From NCBI GenBank assembly GCA_949296415.1, contig CASFQC010000005.1, positions 1-64,000 on the forward strand: a stretch of DNA of 64,000 nucleotides, in the 5' to 3' direction. The notes under the pieces were generated by a model. It was not told the origin of the DNA, did not search any database, and was given only the letters and a program-made list of their open reading frames with translations. Shown here piece by piece: positions 19,519 through 28,688 of the stretch; the stretch's first letter is position 1; each line of letters begins with the position of its first letter. The stretch comes from an uncultured Bacteroides sp. Lineage in GTDB: Bacteria > Bacteroidota > Bacteroidia > Bacteroidales > Bacteroidaceae. The translations under genes were made by a program, and so were the position numbers.

Positions 19519-21156
19519 TCATGTGCCCCAGGAAAAAGCCTTGAACACAGGAACCGGGTTTTGTGTCCCGGCATCGAACCCGAACCACCAGCCGCCGTCT
19601 GCCCCAGCAGGAAGGAAGCACAGTCTGAGTGAGGGATGATATATGCCATATTCCACCGTCCAATGTACAGGAGGCTGCACATGTTTGGTTCTGACCCGGA
19701 CGGCAGGCTTTTTCTTGAGTGACATGCCCGCCTCAATCCAGGCCATAGTGGCGGAAATAAGAAAGGACGGACGATGACTGCTGCAATACTCAAACAAGAC
19801 CAAGCCCCTTTTCTCCACACTCATGGATACGTCATGCAGATTTCTCTCCTCCAGATAAGCCTGGAAGGAAGATAGGAAAGTCCGGTCGCTGACCATCAGC
19901 CTCCGCATAAGGTCTTGCCATGCCGACGTGTTGTAAAACAGGTCAAGCATACGGGAAAGGCGGGCGGCTTTCTGCAGTTCCGTCGGTGTCCACTGTGGAG
20001 TGCGCAACACCTCATATGGCGGAAATGGGGCATAACTCATTCCCCACTCCGCCGCATGCCTGCGCATGGCGGTTCCGGGAAGCACCTTCAAAGACTCCAA
20101 CTGTATTTCCCCGGCATGATAGGATGCCAACGTACATACATCTTCCAGCAAAGCCTGATAGGTGTAGCGCGGAAGTCCGGCTATAAGGTCAGCATGCGTC
20201 ACCATATTGGGAAGAGAACACAAGAAGCGCAAGCCTTCCAAAGACATCTCCAAGCTGCCTTTCCGTCCACACCCGTCCAGTACCTCCTGTCGGAGGCTTT
20301 GGATGCCGGCTTCCACATGAAGCAGTCCGTGAGGCAAAGAGCGCAATGCCTTACGCACATCTTCCGTGAGTAAGGCAGGATGGACTTCTACATGGAACCT
20401 CATCTGTGGAGCGTAGGCGGAAAGCAGTTCCAACATGGCTATGGTGCGGTGGGAAGAAGCATTGAACGTGCGGTCAAGCAAGCGCACATCCTTCACTCCC
20501 CGGCAAAACGCATTATCCAAACGCCTCTTCACCGCAGTGAGAGGTAAGGTACGAACCGGTTTTTCTCCTCCGCTTACGCAGAAAGAACAAGTGTTGAAGC
20601 ACCCCCGGACAGTCTCTATCTGGATAAAGGGCTTGTCCCAACGGAAAAAAGGACTGCTCTCAGGTGGCATCAGGCTGTCGAAACGACGCACACGAGCCAG
20701 GCCATTATCATGATAACCATCCTTATCCATGTAGCAGAGTCCCTTTACGTGGCTCCATTCGTCCATACAGTCCCACACAGACAGCCATTGCGGCACCGAC
20801 TCCTCGCCTTCGCCTCTGAACACGCAGTCTATAAAAGGGTAAGTCCTCAGATAACGCCCGTTATCGCCTAGAAACTCCGGCCCGCCAAGTGCAACGACAC
20901 ATGCGGGCATCAACGCCTTCAGACGCGAGACAATATGCAGCAGAAGCTCATGGTTGAATAGCCAAGCCGTAGCCAGCACAATGTCCGGCGACAGAGAACA
21001 AGCTTCGGCCACCATCCGTCCCGGATACTCAGCTATACTTCCGGTCACTACAGCCCATTCCATTTCTTTCTTGTCCATTACCTGGGCATGAATGGCAGGC
21101 AAAGCCAACGATGAATGTGAATAAGAACAGTTCAGATCCAACCACACTATCTTCAT
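19519..21156 (-). CDS. B12-binding-domain radical SAM protein (DUF4080 type)
   Basis: 545 residues. The N-terminus is a cobalamin-binding-like Rossmann domain (residues 1-140, ending in a GGPEF... FRGEGEESV pattern). The radical SAM 4Fe-4S motif follows as Cys186, Cys190 and Cys193 (RGCFNTCSFC), then the SAM TIM barrel (EAGIQSLRQEVLDGCGRKG, LIAGLPRYT), and a C-terminal DUF4080-like region. Such enzymes often act as methyltransferases or ring-modifying enzymes; the substrate is unknown. The canonical DxHxxG cobalamin motif is not obvious, so cobalamin use is uncertain. It begins 17 bases after the asparaginase stop and is probably co-transcribed with it. Confidence 0.85.
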   Translation of the reverse strand: MKIVWLDLNCSYSHSSLALPAIHAQVMDKKEMEWAVVTGSIAEYPGRMVAEACSLSPDIVLATAWLFNHELLLHIVSRLKALMPACVVALGGPEFLGDNGRYLRTYPFIDCVFRGEGEESVPQWLSVWDCMDEWSHVKGLCYMDKDGYHDNGLARVRRFDSLMPPESSPFFRWDKPFIQIETVRGCFNTCSFCVSGGEKPVRTLPLTAVKRRLDNAFCRGVKDVRLLDRTFNASSHRTIAMLELLSAYAPQMRFHVEVHPALLTEDVRKALRSLPHGLLHVEAGIQSLRQEVLDGCGRKGSLEMSLEGLRFLCSLPNMVTHADLIAGLPRYTYQALLEDVCTLASYHAGEIQLESLKVLPGTAMRRHAAEWGMSYAPFPPYEVLRTPQWTPTELQKAARLSRMLDLFYNTSAWQDLMRRLMVSDRTFLSSFQAYLEERNLHDVSMSVEKRGLVLFEYCSSHRPSFLISATMAWIEAGMSLKKKPAVRVRTKHVQPPVHWTVEYGIYHPSLRLCFLPAGADGGWWFGFDAGTQNPVPVFKAFSWGT

Positions 21157-21173
21157 AAGCGTTCCCTTTTTCC

Positions 21174-22214
21174 TTACTCTTTCGTTATTTCACCCGCCAG
21201 GTCGGAATTCATCAGCCTGCGCACCTCTTTGACCGTCAGTTTGTGTCCCAACAGGAACATCAGCTTGGTCACGGCACATTCTGGCGTGCTGTCGTACCCA
21301 CTTATCACACCGGCCTGAAGCAGCTGTAATCCCGTCTCATAACGTCCCATTTCCACCGCTCCAGTAGGACACTGAGTTATGTTCACTATCACGATGCCAC
21401 GCTCCGTGGCATCTCTCAGTTGAGCGATAAACCAATCTTTCTGAGGAGCGTTGCCCGAGCCAAAAGTCTTCAGCACAACAGCTTTCAACCCAGGGGCATG
21501 CAGCACGGAATGGATGATGCTCTCCCTGATACCAGGAAACAGTGTAAGCACCACCACATTGGTATCAAACAGATAGTGAGGTTTCATCCCCCTTCCCGGG
21601 TCAGGTCTTCGGATAAGATGCTCGTTATATCTTATATGGACGCCGGCTTTTGCCAAAGAGGAATAGTTGAAAGAGCGGAAAGCGTTGAAATTCTCCGCGT
21701 TGATTTTCGTTGTCCTGTTGCCACGCATCAGTTCGTTCTCAAAAAATATGCAGACTTCTGGAACTATCGGCGTGCCGTCGGGATGTTTGGCCGCAGCAAT
21801 CTCAATGGCCGTGATAAGATTTTCCTTTCCATCGGTCCGCAACGTGCCTATCGGCAGTTGCGAACCGGTAAGAATGACCGGCTTGCCCAGATTCTCCAGC
21901 ATGAAGCTCAACGCCGAAGCCGTATATGCCATGGTATCCGTTCCATGAAGGATGACGAAACCGTCGAAATACTCATAATTATAATTGATAATTTTCACTA
22001 TCTTGGCCCACAGCACAGGCTCCATGTCCGACGAATCTATAGGTGGATCGAACTGGTAGGAAGATATGCGGTAGTTAAAACGTTTCAGTTCCGGAACATG
22101 TTTCAGCAACTGGTCAAAATTGAAACTCTCCAAAGCACCGGTCTCCGGATTCTCTATCATACCTATCGTACCTCCGGTATAGATCAACAACACAGACGGA
22201 CATTCCATTCTCAT
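21174..22214 (-). CDS. ansA: Type I asparaginase
   Basis: 346 residues from the ATG at 22212-22214. The frame is open to 22313, but the upstream part has no family resemblance, and AAGG lies just before this start. It hydrolyses asparagine to aspartate and ammonia in the cytoplasm. Both threonine motifs are present: YTGGTIGMIE near the N-terminus and VILHGTDTMAYTASAL. There is no signal peptide, fitting the cytoplasmic type I enzyme. It is divergent from the glutamate synthase gene, across a gap with 22-base repeats, and shares an interest in ammonia and asparagine with the asnB gene 6 kb away. Confidence 0.92.
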   Translation of the reverse strand: MRMECPSVLLIYTGGTIGMIENPETGALESFNFDQLLKHVPELKRFNYRISSYQFDPPIDSSDMEPVLWAKIVKIINYNYEYFDGFVILHGTDTMAYTASALSFMLENLGKPVILTGSQLPIGTLRTDGKENLITAIEIAAAKHPDGTPIVPEVCIFFENELMRGNRTTKINAENFNAFRSFNYSSLAKAGVHIRYNEHLIRRPDPGRGMKPHYLFDTNVVVLTLFPGIRESIIHSVLHAPGLKAVVLKTFGSGNAPQKDWFIAQLRDATERGIVIVNITQCPTGAVEMGRYETGLQLLQAGVISGYDSTPECAVTKLMFLLGHKLTVKEVRRLMNSDLAGEITKE

Positions 22215-22438
22215 ACACCTTACCTTATTAACAGGAATATCTGCAAGACCCGCCGCTTGGAAAACAAGAGGCAAACCAAATGCCCGACAGCGCACGCTCA
22301 CACGGACATGCAAGACAAAAGCAGATTTTCCTTCATTGTTTTAATGAAATCAGTTGCAAATATACGAAGTTCAGGCATGAAACCAACGACAAACACAGAG
22401 AAGATTCCGAGAACTAAGGAGAAAGCCACATGATGCCG

Positions 22439-22548
22439 ACCCATACACAGCACGCTGCGAACCCATACACAGCATACAGTAAACCCACTCACAGGAAGGT
22501 ATGAACCCATTCACAGGAGGCAGTAGACGATTACATAGCAAAGAACTG
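22439..22548 (+). repeat. Tandem 22-base repeat array, best-phased copy
   Basis: Five consecutive units start at 22439, 22461, 22483, 22505 and 22527. The first four all begin ACCCA and contain CACAG at unit positions 8-12; the fifth is degenerate. It lies in the 514-base divergent gap between ansA and gltB. No coding sequence is apparent in the rest of that gap. Confidence 0.9.
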
Positions 22549-22664
22549 AAAATCAACAATATATCCAGACAGTATAATATAGCTCATATCAGAGAGAACA
22601 CAGCATTTGCAGTTTTTTTCAAAAATAACCGGTTTTAATATTATCAATATGACACAATTTTATC

Positions 22665-22672
22665 TATATTTG
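22665..22672 (+). promoter_or_regulatory. Promoter -7 box of the gltB operon
   Basis: TATATTTG matches TAnnTTTG, 57 bases before the gltB ATG. The extended sequence TATATTTGCAGC is identical to that before dapF (30535). Confidence 0.65.
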
Positions 22673-22728
22673 CAGCCGTTTAATAGCAATATAGAATTAT
22701 ATATAACATTATAACATCAAAAACCACA

Positions 22729-25700
22729 ATGACAAAAGAATTATGTAAAAGCAAAGTAGAAAAACAGCAGAACCTGTATTCGGGGTCCAACGAACACGAC
22801 GCCTGTGGCGTTGGCATGGTAGTCAACATACATGGGAACAAATCACATGAACTGGTAGACTCCGCCTTGCGTGTGCTGGAAAACATGAGACACAGGGGAG
22901 CGGAAGGAGCTGACAACAAGACAGGAGACGGAGCGGGAATCATGTTGCAAATACCCCATGAATTCATACTGCTTCAAGGCATACCTGTTCCGGAAAAAGG
23001 AAGATACGGTACCGGACTGTTCTTTTTACCCAAGAACGAAAAGGAGCAGGCCGACATACTCAGCATCGCAATAGAGGAAATAGAAAAAGACGGACTCACC
23101 CTGATGCACCTGCGCAATGTTCCGACGCATCCTGAGATATTGGGTGAAACCGCACAGATGACCGAACCCGACATCAAACAGGTGTTCATCACCGGATTTG
23201 CAGACAACAGCGGAGCCGACAAGCGCTTGTATCTAATAAGAAAAAGGATAGAAAACCGTGTGAGACTGTCGGATATCCCGTCGCGAAAAGACTTCTACAT
23301 CGTATCCTTGTCTACGAAAAACATCATCTATAAAGGGATGTTGTCGTCCATGCAACTGCGCAACTATTACAGCGACCTGACCAACAGTTATTTCACTAGC
23401 GGGCTGGCTTTGGTGCACTCGCGCTTCAGCACCAACACATTCCCCACATGGAGTTTGGCACAACCATTCCGCCTGCTGGCCCACAACGGCGAGATAAACA
23501 CCATACGTGGCAACCGGAGCTGGATGGAGGCAAGGGAAAGCGTGTTGTCCACACCCGCCTTGGGCGACATCAAGGCTATACACCCCATCATACAGCCTGG
23601 CATGAGCGACAGTGCATCGCTGGACAACGTACTGGAATTTCTCGTCATGTCCGGACTCAGCCTGCCCCATGCCATGGCCATGCTCGTGCCGGAATCTTTC
23701 AATGAAAAAAATCCCATAAGCGAAGAGCTGAAGGCGTTTTATGAGTACCACTCCATACTGATGGAGCCATGGGACGGTCCGGCCGCCCTGCTCTTCAGCG
23801 ACGGACGCTATGCAGGAGGCATGCTTGACAGAAACGGTCTGCGTCCGGCACGTTACCTAATAACCCGTAAGGGAATGATGGTAGTGGCCAGTGAAGTGGG
23901 AGTAATGGACTTCGAACCAGGCGACATCATGGAAAAGGGAAGACTTCAACCCGGGAAAATACTGATGATAGATACAGAAAAAGGGGAGATATACTACGAC
24001 GGAGAGCTGAAACGCCAGCTTGCGGAAGCCAAACCTTACAGGACCTGGCTTGCCAACAACCGGATAGAGCTGGACGAACTGAAAAGCGGACGAAAAATCG
24101 CCCGCGATGTGGAACACCACGAAGCCATGTTAAGGGTCTTCGGATACTCACGTGAAGATATAGAGCGCATCATCATGCCCATGGCACAGAACGGAACAGA
24201 GCCTGTAAGCGCCATGGGCAACGACACCCCGCTGCCTGTACTCAGCGAACGTCCACAGCTTCTATACAATTACTTCAGACAACAGTTCGCACAAGTCACC
24301 AATCCACCCATAGACCCCATACGCGAAGAGCTGGTCATGTCGCTTACCGAATACATCGGTGCGGTAGGCATGAACATCCTCACCCCAAGCGAAAGCCATT
24401 GCAAGATGGTAAAACTGAACCATCCCATACTGAACAACACCCAACTGGACCTTTTATGCAACATCCGTTACAAAGGATTCAACACCATAAAACTGCCAAT
24501 CGTATTCGAAGCCGCAAAAGGAGCCTCCGGACTGCAGAAAGCCTTAGGAGACTTATGTAAGAAAGCGGAAGATTCGGTCAACGAAGGAGCGAATTACATT
24601 GTGCTGACAGACCGTCAGGTAGATGAAAGCCACGCGCCTATCCCATCGCTACTGGCCGTAAGTGCCGTACACCATCACCTTATTTCCGTAGGCAAGCGCG
24701 TACAAACCGCACTGATAGTGGAAAGCGGAGAAATACGCGAAGTGATGCATGCGGCCCTGTTGCTTGGCTTCGGAGCCAGTGCGTTGAATCCCTACATGGC
24801 TTTTGCCATTCTGGACAAGCTTGTAACCGGAAAAGACTTGCAACTGGATTATGCCACAGCAGAAAAGAACTACATCCGGGCCATATGCAAAGGATTGCTG
24901 AAAATAATGAGCAAGATGGGGATAAGTACCATACGTTCCTACCGGGGAGCCAAAATCTTTGAGGCCATAGGACTGGGAGAGGAACTGAGCAACACCTATT
25001 TCGGAGGTCTGCCTTCGCCCATTGGAGGCATAGGACTGAACGAAATAGCCAAAGACGTGCTGGCCTTCCACAGCCAAGGCCTGCAGCTGCTGAAAGACGA
25101 AGGATGGAGCGTGAGCCACAATAAAACTTATGAAGCCCCCTTGCTTCCCAACAAAGGACTGCATGCTTACCGCAAGGACGGAGAGCGCCACGCCTGGACA
25201 CCCGAAGTCATTACGGCGCTGCAACTAGCCACACGCACCGGCGACTATTCCAAATTCAAGGAATTCACCCGTCTGGCCGACCGGAAGGCAGCACCCATAT
25301 TTCTGCGCGACTTTCTGGATTTCCGCCATGCCCCCATACCGCTGGAACGAGTAGAACCAGAGGAAAACATAGTAAGGCGTTTCGTGACGGGAGCCATGTC
25401 GTTCGGAGCCATCAGCCAAGAAGCTCATGAAGCTTTGGCCATGGCCATGAACAGCCTCCACGCACGGAGCAATACAGGAGAAGGCGGCGAGGACCATGCA
25501 CGGTTCGGAACCGACAAGAACTCTGCCGTCAAGCAAGTCGCATCGGGACGTTTCGGAGTCACAACAGAATATCTGGTCAATGCAGACGAAATCCAAATCA
25601 AGATAGCCCAAGGTGCAAAGCCCGGAGAAGGAGGACAATTGCCCGGCTTCAAAGTAGACAAAGTCATTGCCAAGACGCGCCATTCCATTCCCGGCATATC

Positions 25701-27270
25701 GCTCATTTCACCGCCTCCTCATCACGACATCTATTCGATAGAAGATCTGGCACAACTCATTTTCGACCTGAAGAATGTAAATCCACATGCAAAAATCAGT
25801 GTCAAATTAGTGGCAGAGAGTGGTGTGGGGACAATAGCCGCCGGTGTAGCCAAAGCCAAGGCGGACCTCATTGTCATCTCCGGGGCGGAAGGAGGAACGG
25901 GAGCCTCGCCTTCCAGCTCCATACGTTATGCGGGCATATCGCCTGAACTAGGACTGAGCGAAACCCAGCAAACGCTGGTCCTAAACGGGCTGAGGGGACA
26001 GGTCACACTACAGACAGACGGGCAACTGAAAACCGGACGCGACGTCATACTCATGGCCTTACTGGGAGCCGAAGAATATGGTTTTGCCACAGCAGCCCTT
26101 ATTGTGCTAGGATGTATCATGATGCGCAAATGCAACCTGAACACTTGCCCGGTAGGCGTGGCGACACAAAACGAGGAACTGCGCAAACGCTTCATGGGAC
26201 GGAGCAAATATGTAACCAACTACTTCACCTTTCTGGCAAGAGAAGTCCGTGAATACCTGGCCCAAATTGGTGCGGAACATTTAGATGATATCATAGGACG
26301 CACCGACCTGATTGTGCGCAAGGACACGGAGTATGAATCAGACAAGACCAGACTGCTCTCATTCGACAAGCTGCTGGCACGTATTCCCGGCCATGCCGCC
26401 ATTCACCATGTCACAAACCAACAGCATGGTCTGGAGCATGTGAAAGACACTGAAATAATCAAGGCCTCCCGGCCGGCATTAGACAACAGGCAGGAAGTGT
26501 CATTGGAATATACCATAGCCAATACCGACCGTGCCGTAGGCGCAATGCTTTCCGGCATCATTGCCCGGAAGTATGGTGCAGAAGGATTGCCGCCACATAC
26601 ACTGAACATACGTTTTAAAGGCTCTGCTGGGCAAAGCTTCGGAGCATTTCTGATGCCGGGAGTAAGTTTCAAGCTTGAAGGCGAAGCCAATGACTATCTG
26701 GGAAAAGGGTTGAGCGGAGGACACATTGCGGTATTGCCTCCCATCCGAAGTAATTTCAACGCCGAAGACAACACGATAGCCGGCAACACGCTGCTCTATG
26801 GCGCCACTTCAGGAGAAGTCTACATAAACGGACGGGCAGGAGAACGTTTCGCCGTACGCAACTCGGGAGCCATAGCCGTAGTGGAAGGCGTAGGCGACCA
26901 TTGTTGCGAGTACATGACCGGAGGCCGCGTGGTAGTACTGGGACAAACGGGAAGGAACTTTGCGGCAGGAATGTCTGGAGGAGTGGCCTATGTGTGGAAC
27001 AAAAACGGAAACTTTGACTACTTCTGCAACATGGACATGGTTGAACTGTCTCTTATTGAAGAGGCCTCTTACCGACGTGAGTTACATGAACTTATCCGTC
27101 AACATTACCTGTATACAGGCTCAAAACTGGCCAGACTGATGCTGGACGACTGGAACCGGTACGCGGAACAATTCATCCAAGTCGTGCCGATAGAATACAA
27201 GAAAGTATTGCAAGAAGAACAAATGAGGAAGCTCCAACAAAAGATAGCGGACATGCAACGCGATTACTGA
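22729..27270 (+). CDS. gltB: Glutamate synthase, large subunit
   Basis: 1513 residues, full length for the bacterial NADPH-GOGAT alpha subunit. The class II glutaminase domain begins at Cys26 (DACGVGMV), so a 25-residue propeptide must be removed. The central and FMN-binding synthase domains follow (GAMSFGAISQEAHEALA, ISPPPHHDIYSIEDL, GAEGGTGASPSSSIRYAG) with the 3Fe-4S cysteines in CIMMRKCNLNTCPVGVATQ, and a C-terminal beta-helix with repeated Gly motifs (GRAGERFAVRNSGAIAVVEG). It makes two glutamates from glutamine and 2-oxoglutarate, with electrons from GltD. It is the first gene of the gltB-gltD-asnB run. Confidence 0.97.
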   Translation: MTKELCKSKVEKQQNLYSGSNEHDACGVGMVVNIHGNKSHELVDSALRVLENMRHRGAEGADNKTGDGAGIMLQIPHEFILLQGIPVPEKGRYGTGLFFLPKNEKEQADILSIAIEEIEKDGLTLMHLRNVPTHPEILGETAQMTEPDIKQVFITGFADNSGADKRLYLIRKRIENRVRLSDIPSRKDFYIVSLSTKNIIYKGMLSSMQLRNYYSDLTNSYFTSGLALVHSRFSTNTFPTWSLAQPFRLLAHNGEINTIRGNRSWMEARESVLSTPALGDIKAIHPIIQPGMSDSASLDNVLEFLVMSGLSLPHAMAMLVPESFNEKNPISEELKAFYEYHSILMEPWDGPAALLFSDGRYAGGMLDRNGLRPARYLITRKGMMVVASEVGVMDFEPGDIMEKGRLQPGKILMIDTEKGEIYYDGELKRQLAEAKPYRTWLANNRIELDELKSGRKIARDVEHHEAMLRVFGYSREDIERIIMPMAQNGTEPVSAMGNDTPLPVLSERPQLLYNYFRQQFAQVTNPPIDPIREELVMSLTEYIGAVGMNILTPSESHCKMVKLNHPILNNTQLDLLCNIRYKGFNTIKLPIVFEAAKGASGLQKALGDLCKKAEDSVNEGANYIVLTDRQVDESHAPIPSLLAVSAVHHHLISVGKRVQTALIVESGEIREVMHAALLLGFGASALNPYMAFAILDKLVTGKDLQLDYATAEKNYIRAICKGLLKIMSKMGISTIRSYRGAKIFEAIGLGEELSNTYFGGLPSPIGGIGLNEIAKDVLAFHSQGLQLLKDEGWSVSHNKTYEAPLLPNKGLHAYRKDGERHAWTPEVITALQLATRTGDYSKFKEFTRLADRKAAPIFLRDFLDFRHAPIPLERVEPEENIVRRFVTGAMSFGAISQEAHEALAMAMNSLHARSNTGEGGEDHARFGTDKNSAVKQVASGRFGVTTEYLVNADEIQIKIAQGAKPGEGGQLPGFKVDKVIAKTRHSIPGISLISPPPHHDIYSIEDLAQLIFDLKNVNPHAKISVKLVAESGVGTIAAGVAKAKADLIVISGAEGGTGASPSSSIRYAGISPELGLSETQQTLVLNGLRGQVTLQTDGQLKTGRDVILMALLGAEEYGFATAALIVLGCIMMRKCNLNTCPVGVATQNEELRKRFMGRSKYVTNYFTFLAREVREYLAQIGAEHLDDIIGRTDLIVRKDTEYESDKTRLLSFDKLLARIPGHAAIHHVTNQQHGLEHVKDTEIIKASRPALDNRQEVSLEYTIANTDRAVGAMLSGIIARKYGAEGLPPHTLNIRFKGSAGQSFGAFLMPGVSFKLEGEANDYLGKGLSGGHIAVLPPIRSNFNAEDNTIAGNTLLYGATSGEVYINGRAGERFAVRNSGAIAVVEGVGDHCCEYMTGGRVVVLGQTGRNFAAGMSGGVAYVWNKNGNFDYFCNMDMVELSLIEEASYRRELHELIRQHYLYTGSKLARLMLDDWNRYAEQFIQVVPIEYKKVLQEEQMRKLQQKIADMQRDY

Positions 27271-27318
27271 ACTTCATCTTAAACCACTGGACAACATCAC
27301 TAAATTCTTTTTCAAACC

Positions 27319-28650
27319 ATGGGAAATCCTAAAGCATTTCTGACCATACCCCGGCAAGAAGCCGGATACAGACCTGTACACGAACGTGTTACAGACTTCA
27401 GCCAAGTAGAACAGACACTGAACACACATGAACGTAAGCTGCAAGCTTCGCGTTGCATGGATTGTGGCGTGCCATTCTGCCACTGGGCCTGCCCCTTGGG
27501 CAACAAACCGCCTGAATTTCAAGATGCCCTTTACAAAGGCAAATGGCGGGAAGCATACAGTATATTATCTGCCACCAACGATTTTCCCGAATTCACGGGA
27601 CGCATATGCCCCGCCCTATGCGAGAAAGCCTGTGTCCTTCAGCTATCGTGCGCAGAACCTGTCACGATACGCGAAAACGAAGCAGCCATAGCCGAAGCCG
27701 CATTCAGAGAAGGATATATCAAACCCCGACAAGTACGCCGAAATGGAAGAAGTGTAGCAGTCATCGGCGCAGGCCCTTCGGGACTGAGTGCTGCAACAAG
27801 ACTTAACGCCATGGGATATCATGTCACCATCTTTGACGAGAACGAACGGCCGGGAGGATTGTTACGCTACGGCATTCCGAATTTCAAACTGGACAAGAGT
27901 GTGATAGACAGAAGGATGAAACTGCTTCACGCAGAGGGAATAGATTTCAAAATGGGCATCCGAATATATCTGGAACAACTTCCGGGAGGATTTGACGCTT
28001 ACGCCCTTTGCACGGGAACACCGGACGCACGCGACCTGAACATCCCCGGCCGTGATCTGAAAGGTATCCATATGGCTTTGGAGCTGTTAGGAAAACAAAA
28101 CCGCCTTCTTGATGGAGAGGATATCCCGGCAGAACAACAGGTAAATGCCAAAGGACGGAATGTGCTGGTCATAGGAGGAGGTGACACCGGAAGCGATTGC
28201 GTAGGTACAGCCATCCGCCAAGGAGCAACCGGAGTGACCCAAATAGAAATCATGTCCGAACCGCCCGTAGGCTACAATCCCGAAACTCCATGGCCACAAT
28301 GGCCCCGCATACTCAAAACCACATCCAGTCATGAAGAAGGCTGCATACGCAGATGGGCGTTGGCCTCCCAACGTTTCTTAGGTAAGAACGGACGGGTCTG
28401 TGGTGTAGAAGTAGAGGAAGTGCAATGGACACCAGAACGCACCATGCAGCCTACAGGGCATAAAGAAGTGATAGAAACCGATATGGTATTCCTTGCCATG
28501 GGCTTTACCAAGCCCAAGTTACCCGAACTTCCGGCCAATGTATTTGCAGCCGGAGACGCTTTGCAAGGAGCAAGCCTAGTAGTCCGCGCTTTGGCGGATG
28601 GACGCAGAGTAGCCGGAAGCATAGACAAGTTCCTTAAAACCCAGAAATAA
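27319..28650 (+). CDS. gltD: Glutamate synthase, small subunit
   Basis: 443 residues, 48 bases after gltB. The N-terminal ferredoxin-like cysteines (CMDCGVPFCHWACPLGN, CPALCEKACVL) are followed by the FAD-binding GAGPSGLSAATRL motif and a second dinucleotide-binding motif for NADPH (VIGGGDTGSDCVGTA), then GDALQGASLVVRALADGR near the C-terminus. It oxidises NADPH and feeds electrons to GltB through its iron-sulfur clusters. Length and domain order are normal. Confidence 0.97.
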   Translation: MGNPKAFLTIPRQEAGYRPVHERVTDFSQVEQTLNTHERKLQASRCMDCGVPFCHWACPLGNKPPEFQDALYKGKWREAYSILSATNDFPEFTGRICPALCEKACVLQLSCAEPVTIRENEAAIAEAAFREGYIKPRQVRRNGRSVAVIGAGPSGLSAATRLNAMGYHVTIFDENERPGGLLRYGIPNFKLDKSVIDRRMKLLHAEGIDFKMGIRIYLEQLPGGFDAYALCTGTPDARDLNIPGRDLKGIHMALELLGKQNRLLDGEDIPAEQQVNAKGRNVLVIGGGDTGSDCVGTAIRQGATGVTQIEIMSEPPVGYNPETPWPQWPRILKTTSSHEEGCIRRWALASQRFLGKNGRVCGVEVEEVQWTPERTMQPTGHKEVIETDMVFLAMGFTKPKLPELPANVFAAGDALQGASLVVRALADGRRVAGSIDKFLKTQK

Positions 28651-28688
28651 AACATATCATTGACCAACAGACTGAACTTTATATTATT

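Noticed and set aside
22439..22548. Possible CRISPR array
   Set aside because: Units are directly adjacent with no unique spacers, only 22 bases long, and there are no cas genes in the window.
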